Positions 58,560 through 64,000 of a DNA stretch of 64,000 bases are shown here, piece after piece. Under the pieces are notes generated by a model. It did not search any database. It was not told where the DNA came from and saw only the letters and a program-made list of their open reading frames with translations. Made by a program: the position numbers and the translations under genes. Numbering within the stretch: the first letter of the stretch is position 1; the number at the start of each line of letters is the position of its first letter. The DNA comes from Lachnospiraceae bacterium (lineage in GTDB: Bacteria > Bacillota > Clostridia > Lachnospirales > Lachnospiraceae): positions 57,011 to 121,010 of the forward strand of contig JAEETA010000004.1 of the NCBI GenBank assembly GCA_016286555.1, read 5' to 3'.

Positions 58560-61154
58560 TCAGCTTTCGATCTCCCGGATCCGATCCACAATGCTGGCCC
58601 CGGAAAAGTTTTTGTAGGACAGCAGCGGGATACAGATCCCCAGGAGCGCCATCACCGGCAGGATGAGCAGGATCGGCGTTACGGTGAAATGCTTCGAATA
58701 GAACCAGAACATGTTTGCCGCGGCCGCATTCAGCACCGGGACGAAGACCAGTGAAAGGGCCAGTGCGATGAGGCCGGAGCCTGCGGAGTAGATCAGTCCT
58801 TCCGTCATGAGCATTTCCTTCACCTGCCGTCCGGTCATGCCGATGGCCTGGAGCACGGCGATCTCATTTTTCCTGGCCAGGATCCCCGCCATCACCGCAT
58901 TGAAATAGTTGAGCACACCCACGACGCCGATGATCCCGCACAGGGTGCCCCCCAGGAGCAGGAACATGTTTCTGGTCTCGTCAAATTCCTGCCGCTCTAC
59001 GGCTTTGCTTTCGTACATGTACTCGGAAGAAGGATCCCCGCAGTATGCGGAAAGGAAGCTCTCTGCTGCGTTTTCCGCTGCAGTGTCCTCCGCATCAAAG
59101 GCATAGAACATGGGAACCATCCATTCTCCCATATCTTTGGCCAGGGAGGCGGAGCCGAAGATCACATTGGCCCCAAAGGATCCTCTTCTCGGTCCGATGG
59201 CCTGCGGTACCTTCACATAAGCGGCCACGGTGTACTCGTATCTTCCCAGCTCCGTGAAGACATATTCGCCGTTGCTGTCCGGCATGGTGCCGGAAAAGAC
59301 GAACTCTGCCTTGTCCCCGATCTTGGGCGCATCCGCATCGGGGATCAGATTCCCATACTCATCCTCATAGCAGATGAAGGCAACATAGCGCTCGTCCGGA
59401 TCGTTCAGAAGCTTCACGTCTCCTTCATAGTCCGTGAGTTTATCGATCAGCGCTTCGTCCATGGCTTCCGCGATGGCATACTCCTGGTACTCTCCGCTCT
59501 CGCTCCAGGGCGCATCCTCGCCCCCCATGCTGCGCGCAAAATACTCCCGGTAGGCTGCCTGATCCACCACCATGGTGGTGTAACAACCGATGTCATAGCC
59601 AATGCCGGAGGCTTTCGCCTGCGTGTTTTCCCGGATATATGCGATATCCTCTTCCGCCAGACCGTTTTCCGGGAAAAAGGCGCCTTTGAACTTGAAGTAA
59701 TCGGTCTTTCCCACCACGAAGTCGAAGGTGACAGTCTGGGCGAGCCATTTTTCGGTGTCAAAGCCGCCGACAAAAAGGAACACCGTGTTCAGGAGCACAA
59801 TGGCCAGTGCCAGGGAGACAAAGACCAGCACGGTCTTCTTTTTGTTCCGCCCCATATTGGCAAAGGCCATTCTCCGGACCTTCGCGCCCTTCGTAGCGGC
59901 GCTCTTTTTCCGGATCCCGCTGCCTTCCGTATACCGCAGGGCCTCCACAGGGGAGACTTTGGCTGCCATACGGCCCGGCTTTGCCGTGGAAAAGAGAACG
60001 GTCAGAAGCTCAAATACTGCTGCCAGGACAAAAATTACGGGGGACATGCTGACAGTAAAGGCAGATCCGGACATGGTGGTGCTTCTCAGTACGATGCCGG
60101 TGAGTCCCGCACCCATGCCGTACCCTGCAAGGAGCCCCAGAGGGATGCCGGCGATGCACAGCGCCATGGCCTGGATCCGGATGATCCGTTTCATCTGCTT
60201 CGAAGTAACGCCGATGGTCTTCAGCAGTCCGTAGAACTTGATATCTCCCGCGACGGAGATCTGGAACACGTTGTAGATGATCAGGTAGCCGGTAAAGGCG
60301 ATGAGCAGGGTAAACGCCAGGATCGCCGCCACCGTTCCCGCGGAATCGGAACCGGATACGCTTTCGGAGATGTACCCCGGATTGATGCCATAGTGCAGGT
60401 AATTGTCCGCCTGCTCATCCATGATATCATAGCCTGCGTCCGTGGCAATGTCTGCCAGGAAGCCGTCGATGCCTAAGGTAGACCAGAGCATCACGTTCAG
60501 ATCGGTCCGGAAAGGAGGCAGACCCATTTCTTCTGCGCGCTGCTCCATTTCCTGCACGTAGCTTTCCGACACATTGATAAAGTGCGCAGGGCAGAGCCGG
60601 TCCGCCTCCCAGTAGCCGGATAGGATAAAAGTCTCTTCCAGTGGCTGCTCTCCCTTCTGGTCGGTGATGAGCTCAAACGGAACCGTCACCTCCGTCCCGA
60701 TCACAGGCTCCGCTCCCAGGATAGCCAGGGCATCCGTATCCATGGCCACTTCGTTTTTCGCTTCCGGCAAATGGCCTTCCTTCAGTTCGATGAAGGACCA
60801 TTTGGTCGTATTGGCATCCATGTAGCTGATCTCGGCGGAGTGCTTTTTGAAGATGGCGGAATCATTGATCCCGATCACGGTGCGCACGCCCCATTCCCGG
60901 ATCCGTCTGTCTGCGGTAAGGGTCTCGATATCCTCCTCCGTTACGGACTTGAAGGATGCATGCTCACAGCCCCCCAGCTCCCGCATGATGCTGTTTTCGT
61001 AGGTGGCGCTGATGGACATGAGGATGGTAAACATGGTGGTGAAGAGAACGGCCGTGAGAACGATGGCCGCCGTAGCGATAAGGTTGCGGCGCTTATTGGC
61101 CTTCAGGCACTTGTGTGCCAGCCGGCGAATACATTTTTTGTTTGCGACTTTCAT
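58560..61154 (-). CDS. FtsX/MacB-type ABC transporter permease
   Basis: 864 residues with two FtsX units. One helix (about 22-44) and a large outer domain (45-270) precede three helices (about 275-395, including GLLKTIGVTSKQMKRIIRIQ). A second half repeats the plan: helix at about 435-455, outer domain (460-725) and helices 735-850 (EIAVLQAIGMTGRQVKEMLMTEG). Such permeases use ATP hydrolysis on the inner face to drive mechanical work on peptides or lipoproteins outside. It is co-transcribed with the ATPase (3-bp gap). It differs from the BceB-like permease at 46761, which has a single large outer domain. Confidence 0.9.
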   Translation of the reverse strand: MKVANKKCIRRLAHKCLKANKRRNLIATAAIVLTAVLFTTMFTILMSISATYENSIMRELGGCEHASFKSVTEEDIETLTADRRIREWGVRTVIGINDSAIFKKHSAEISYMDANTTKWSFIELKEGHLPEAKNEVAMDTDALAILGAEPVIGTEVTVPFELITDQKGEQPLEETFILSGYWEADRLCPAHFINVSESYVQEMEQRAEEMGLPPFRTDLNVMLWSTLGIDGFLADIATDAGYDIMDEQADNYLHYGINPGYISESVSGSDSAGTVAAILAFTLLIAFTGYLIIYNVFQISVAGDIKFYGLLKTIGVTSKQMKRIIRIQAMALCIAGIPLGLLAGYGMGAGLTGIVLRSTTMSGSAFTVSMSPVIFVLAAVFELLTVLFSTAKPGRMAAKVSPVEALRYTEGSGIRKKSAATKGAKVRRMAFANMGRNKKKTVLVFVSLALAIVLLNTVFLFVGGFDTEKWLAQTVTFDFVVGKTDYFKFKGAFFPENGLAEEDIAYIRENTQAKASGIGYDIGCYTTMVVDQAAYREYFARSMGGEDAPWSESGEYQEYAIAEAMDEALIDKLTDYEGDVKLLNDPDERYVAFICYEDEYGNLIPDADAPKIGDKAEFVFSGTMPDSNGEYVFTELGRYEYTVAAYVKVPQAIGPRRGSFGANVIFGSASLAKDMGEWMVPMFYAFDAEDTAAENAAESFLSAYCGDPSSEYMYESKAVERQEFDETRNMFLLLGGTLCGIIGVVGVLNYFNAVMAGILARKNEIAVLQAIGMTGRQVKEMLMTEGLIYSAGSGLIALALSLVFVPVLNAAAANMFWFYSKHFTVTPILLILPVMALLGICIPLLSYKNFSGASIVDRIREIES

Positions 61155-61157
61155 GGC

Positions 61158-61838
61158 CTATCTCCTTTCCCCTGCAGCTACGATCCTGCCGTCCTCGATC
61201 CGGATGATGCGATCCGCCAGCTGGGCGATCTCGTCGTTGTGGGTGATCATGACGATGGTCTGGCCGTATTTTTCGGCGGAGATCTTCAGCAGGCTCAGCA
61301 CGTCCTGCCCCGTCTTGGAGTCCAGGTTGCCGGTGGGCTCGTCTGCCAGAATGATGGCCGGGCGGAAGGCCAGGGCTCTGGCGATGGCCACTCTCTGCTG
61401 CTGTCCGCCGGAGAGCTGGTTGGGGAGCGCCTCCTTTTTGGCAGTCAGCATCAGCATTTCCAGGATCTCGTCCACATACGCCTTGTCCACCTTCTCGCCG
61501 TCCAGCTCCATGGGAAGGATCACGTTCTCATACACGTTCAGGACCGGTACCAGGTTAAAGGCCTGGAACACAAATCCGATCTTTCTGCGCCGGAAGATGG
61601 TCAGCTCATCATCCTTCAGTCCGGAGATGTCCACATCATTTACGAAGACCTTGCCGGAGGTGGGTCTGTCCAGCCCGCCCAGCATGTGCAGGAGTGTGGA
61701 CTTTCCGCTGCCGGAGGTACCTACGATGGCAACGAATTCTCCTTTCTCCACCTGAAAGTTTACGCCGCCCAGGGCATGGACCGCGTTTTCGCCTTCGCCG
61801 TAGATCTTCTTCAGATCTTTTGCTTCCAAAATGCTCAT
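61158..61838 (-). CDS. MacB/LolD-type ABC transporter ATPase
   Basis: 226 residues. Walker A is IVGTSGSGKSTLLHMLGG, the Q-loop VFQAFNLVPVLN, the signature LSGGQQQRVAIARAL, Walker B IILADEPTGNLDSKTG, with a switch His in MITHNDEIA. The LDRPTSGKV block is typical of the MacB/LolD class serving FtsX permeases. The ribosome site GGGAGG lies 8 bases before ATG 61838. An intrinsic-terminator-like hairpin ends only about 20 bases upstream of the start, separating it from the kinase gene. Confidence 0.94.
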   Translation of the reverse strand: MSILEAKDLKKIYGEGENAVHALGGVNFQVEKGEFVAIVGTSGSGKSTLLHMLGGLDRPTSGKVFVNDVDISGLKDDELTIFRRRKIGFVFQAFNLVPVLNVYENVILPMELDGEKVDKAYVDEILEMLMLTAKKEALPNQLSGGQQQRVAIARALAFRPAIILADEPTGNLDSKTGQDVLSLLKISAEKYGQTIVMITHNDEIAQLADRIIRIEDGRIVAAGERR

Positions 61839-61856
61839 GGATCATTCCTCCCAAAT

Positions 61857-61900
61857 AAAAAATCAGTGTGCAGAGGTTTCTTTCCTCTTACACACTGATT
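61857..61900 (-). terminator. Terminator-like hairpin directly before the ATPase gene
   Basis: AATCAGTGTG and CACACTGATT (61861-61870 and 61891-61900) pair perfectly, with an inner AGAGG/CCTCT stem and loop TTTCTTT. On the minus strand it is followed by TTTTTTA at 61857-61862. It lies 49 bp after the kinase stop and about 20 bases before the ATPase start. Confidence 0.75.
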
Positions 61901-61950
61901 ATCGCACCCGATTCTTTCCAGATTCTTTCCGGATTTATTTGAATTCTTTC
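61898..61950 (-). promoter_or_regulatory. Direct repeats and -10 box: candidate response-regulator target promoter
   Basis: ATTCTTTC (plus-strand reading) occurs at 61911, 61922 and 61943, spaced 11 and 21 bp, one and two helical turns, as expected for OmpR-type regulators. GATAAT (61898-61903 on the minus strand) is a candidate -10 box without a good -35. Transcription would begin near 61891, inside the 5' arm of the hairpin. Confidence 0.5.
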
Positions 61951-62884
61951 AGTTTTGTAAGATTTGCGCCGGGGCGGATTCCCCGGATTTTTTCAGGTAG
62001 AGCAGGAATTCCGACCCTTTTCCGGGAGTGGAACGGACCTTGATATACCCGCCTTCTTTCGAAAGGATCTCTCTGGCCAGATACAGTCCGATGCCCACGC
62101 CTTCCTTTTCACGGGAGGCGGAGAGGCGGCCGAAACGGGCGAAGATCCTGGGGATGTCCTCCTCCGCGATCCCGATGCCGGTATCCTTTACGCGGATGCA
62201 GGCAAACATCTCGGTGGACTGAAAATCGATCTCGATCCCGCCGGCCTGCGTGTATTTGATGGCATTGTCCACGATATTGCTGACGGCTTCCAGGGTCCAT
62301 TTGTAGTCAAAGAGGGCCCGTTCGTTCTCATCCGTCACATGAAGGTAGAGGCCTTTGCCTTCCGCCTTGGGCCGCAGCGCGCTGCCCACCGCATGCACCA
62401 GCCCGGAGAGATCTCCTGCCTGCGGTTCCAGCACCAGGATCCCGTTTTCCAAGCGGGACAGCTTCACCAGGGCATCCACCAGGAACCGGAGCTTCTCCGC
62501 CTCATTCTCGATGGCGGTGAGGCTCTCCCGCTGGTCGGCCGTAAGGTCGGATTCCTTCAGAAGCTCGCTGTGCAGGATGAGATTCGCAATGGGGGTCTTG
62601 GTCTGGTGGGAGATATCGGCGATCAGGGTCCTGATCTTGTCCCGGTCCTGCTTGACATTTTCTGCGGAGAGGGCGGAGGAGCGCAGGTAATCTGCCAGGG
62701 TGGATTCCAGCTTCGAGATCCGGTCCTCACTGTACTCGCTTTCGTTAAACTCCCCGCGGATGGCTTCCTCCAGCATCTCCTGCAGGCGGTTTATGACCCT
62801 GCGGGTGCTGTACTCTCTGTAGATGACTATGCCCAGGGATCCTACAGCGATGATCCCTGCCATGATCATGATCCATTCATTCAT
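61949..62884 (-). CDS. Sensor histidine kinase
   Basis: 311 residues. One clear N-terminal membrane helix (about 5-24) and virtually no outer domain are followed by a helical linker and the kinase core: LIADISHQTKTPIANLIL (phospho-His), SNIVDNAIKYTQAGG (N-box), DTGIGIAEEDIP and GVGIGLYLAREI (G-boxes). With almost nothing outside the membrane, it probably depends on a partner, as Bce-type kinases do; the ABC transporter just downstream is the obvious candidate. The start overlaps the regulator stop by 8 bp. Confidence 0.92.
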   Translation of the reverse strand: MNEWIMIMAGIIAVGSLGIVIYREYSTRRVINRLQEMLEEAIRGEFNESEYSEDRISKLESTLADYLRSSALSAENVKQDRDKIRTLIADISHQTKTPIANLILHSELLKESDLTADQRESLTAIENEAEKLRFLVDALVKLSRLENGILVLEPQAGDLSGLVHAVGSALRPKAEGKGLYLHVTDENERALFDYKWTLEAVSNIVDNAIKYTQAGGIEIDFQSTEMFACIRVKDTGIGIAEEDIPRIFARFGRLSASREKEGVGIGLYLAREILSKEGGYIKVRSTPGKGSEFLLYLKKSGESAPAQILQN

Positions 62885-63563
62885 CGCTCTTCACCCACTG
62901 ATAGCCCAGGCCGTAGACGGTCCGAATGTAGTCCTTGGCGGACAGCTTGTCCCGGAGGCGCTTGATGGCCACGGAGAGAGCGTTCTCATCCACATATTCC
63001 GCCCCATCCGTCCAGAGCCGGTCGATGAGCTCGTCCCGGGAGAGGGTGACGCCCCGGTTGGATACCAGCAGCTTTAACAGACGCTGTTCCGTCTTGCTTA
63101 AGGTAATCTCCTCACCCTGCACCGTAAAGAGCATGCGGTCAAAGTCGAAGGCATAATCGCCGATCCGGATCACGTCTCCCGCACCTGTCGCCTCGTGCTT
63201 GCGCAGCTGGGTAGCCACTCTGGCCCGCAGGACGCTTAAGGAAAAGGGCTTCGTCACATAATCGTCCGCTCCGAGCTCGAGTCCCCGCACCACATCCGCA
63301 TCCGTGTCATTGGCGGACAGCAGGATGATGGGGAAGGACAGATTTTTCCCCCGGATCTCCTTCACCAGATCCAGTCCGTTTCCGTCGGGGAGATTGATGT
63401 CCAAAAGGAGCAGCGCGGGATCGGATAAAAAGATCTGCTCCCGTGCGCTCTTCAGGTTCTCACAGGAAACAATGCTCCTGGTGTCCTCTTTCAGGGCTTT
63501 GCACAAACCGGTGCAAAGATCCCTGTCGTCCTCTACAATAACGATCTGTGTGTTTTTCGGCAT
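62877..63563 (-). CDS. OmpR family response regulator
   Basis: 228 residues. Receiver: IVIVEDDRDL, phospho-Asp in ALLLLDINLPDGNG, Ser in IILLSANDTD, Lys in YVTKPFSL. Winged helix: LSKTEQRLLKLLVSNRGVTLSRDELIDRLW and ENALSVAIKRLRDKL, ending IRTVYGLGYQW. It probably controls the adjacent MacB/FtsX-type transporter genes through the direct repeats upstream of them. The start at 63563 is the first gene of its transcript. Confidence 0.93.
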   Translation of the reverse strand: MPKNTQIVIVEDDRDLCTGLCKALKEDTRSIVSCENLKSAREQIFLSDPALLLLDINLPDGNGLDLVKEIRGKNLSFPIILLSANDTDADVVRGLELGADDYVTKPFSLSVLRARVATQLRKHEATGAGDVIRIGDYAFDFDRMLFTVQGEEITLSKTEQRLLKLLVSNRGVTLSRDELIDRLWTDGAEYVDENALSVAIKRLRDKLSAKDYIRTVYGLGYQWVKSDE

Positions 63564-63706
63564 GGTCCCGGGCCTTTCCTTCTTAAATGGGATCGGATCT
63601 CAAGATGCGTTTTCGGTCTGAGATGACGATTCCGTTCTTCCGTAAAGCTTAACGGTAATGCAATCGACTATGGCAGTCCATCCTTGGGCAAGACAGTTTC
63701 AGTTTA

Positions 63707-64000
63707 TCAGAGATTCCGCCATTTGTGGGACAATCTCACAAGACTAGTTCTTTTGCCAATGAAACAATAGTATGTCACCATGAGCATCAGAAAAGCGCCT
63801 ATCCATGCAGATACTTCAGAAATGGCAATTCCCTTAAATCCGTTCCTTCCTACCAAAAATCCAAAGATCAGTCTCATTATGACTTCGAGCCCGCCTGAGA
63901 GCATTGGAATAAAGGTATTGCCCAACCCCTGAACAGAGTATCTGTATACAAAAAGCCAGCCCAGGGCAAAAAAGCTTATTCCCATGATCGGCATGAAATC
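63707..64000 (-). CDS. MATE family transporter, C-terminal end (partial)
   Basis: The last 97 codons and stop of a minus-strand gene that enters from beyond 64000. The translation GWLFVYRYSVQGLGNTFIPMLSGGLEVIMRLIFGF and a final membrane helix with FLMLMVTYYCF match the C-lobe end of MATE efflux proteins, similar in layout to the end of the MATE at 34151. The region 63564-63706 before the two-component operon shows no gene. Confidence 0.8.
   Translation of the reverse strand, partial: DFMPIMGISFFALGWLFVYRYSVQGLGNTFIPMLSGGLEVIMRLIFGFLVGRNGFKGIAISEVSAWIGAFLMLMVTYYCFIGKRTSLVRLSHKWRNL

Noticed and set aside
63644..63662. TTAACGGTAATG considered as another PadR half-site near the response regulator gene
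   Set aside because: It differs from the operator core TAACCGTAATA in its centre and occurs singly, so it is probably chance.

Overview
The window looks like a chromosomal segment of a moderately GC-rich Firmicute, most likely a Lachnospiraceae-type member of the Clostridia. The support is indirect: strong AGGAGG-type ribosome binding sites, AddAB instead of RecBCD, a ThiT thiamine transporter under a TPP riboswitch, Bce-type resistance modules, a PadR/DUF2812 pair, DUF3798, DUF3737 and DUF4214 proteins, indolepyruvate:ferredoxin oxidoreductase and oxygen-sensitive iron-sulfur enzymes. No rRNA, phage, transposase or CRISPR array was seen. One tRNA (Val, anticodon CAC) is present. Most genes are on the minus strand.

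Layout. 1-2.5 kb: the N-terminal half of an ABC exporter and a HerA-like ATPase. 2.8-7.5 kb: an operon of an acyl-CoA ligase, iorA, iorB and a cysteine-cluster protein, probably for aryl-pyruvate/aryl-acetate metabolism. 7.6-8.5 kb: TPP riboswitch and thiT. 8.5-18 kb: a lipoprotein, addA-addB and exonuclease III. 18.2-21.6 kb: an ABC exporter and a PAS-GGDEF diguanylate cyclase. 21.6-23.5 kb: tRNA-Val, a HAD phosphatase and a lipid kinase.

23.7-32.8 kb is the most remarkable part: six tightly packed genes in one direction, encoding REC-GGDEF-(degenerate GGDEF with an I-site)-LytTR, DUF3021, Hpt, a 7TM hybrid kinase, a Cache hybrid kinase and a DUF3798 binding lipoprotein. Two perfect LytTR-type 9-bp repeats lie just upstream of the candidate promoter. 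I read this as a self-contained sensory phosphorelay that links ligand sensing, c-di-GMP and autoregulated transcription.

32.9-43 kb: peptidase T, a MATE transporter, an iron-sulfur aldo/keto reductase, a Gfo/Idh oxidoreductase, a secreted transglutaminase-like/DUF4214 protein, and an operon of two small CX3CX2CX2C proteins with a GT32-type glycosyltransferase. 43.2-49.6 kb: a YARHG lipoprotein and a complete BceRS-BceAB-type peptide-antibiotic resistance module with a BceR-like operator. 49.7-54.1 kb: a phospholipase-C-like/tyrosine-phosphatase fusion, a GGDEF protein with a C-terminal ribbon-helix-helix-like tail, a MalY/PatB-type lyase and a DUF3737 protein. 54.2-58.5 kb: a three-gene ABC-2 exporter with a long leader, and a PadR-DUF2812 operon with tandem operators. 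58.6-63.6 kb: a second two-component system plus MacB/FtsX-type ABC transporter, with an unusual hairpin/promoter arrangement before the ATPase gene. The window ends inside a MATE transporter gene.
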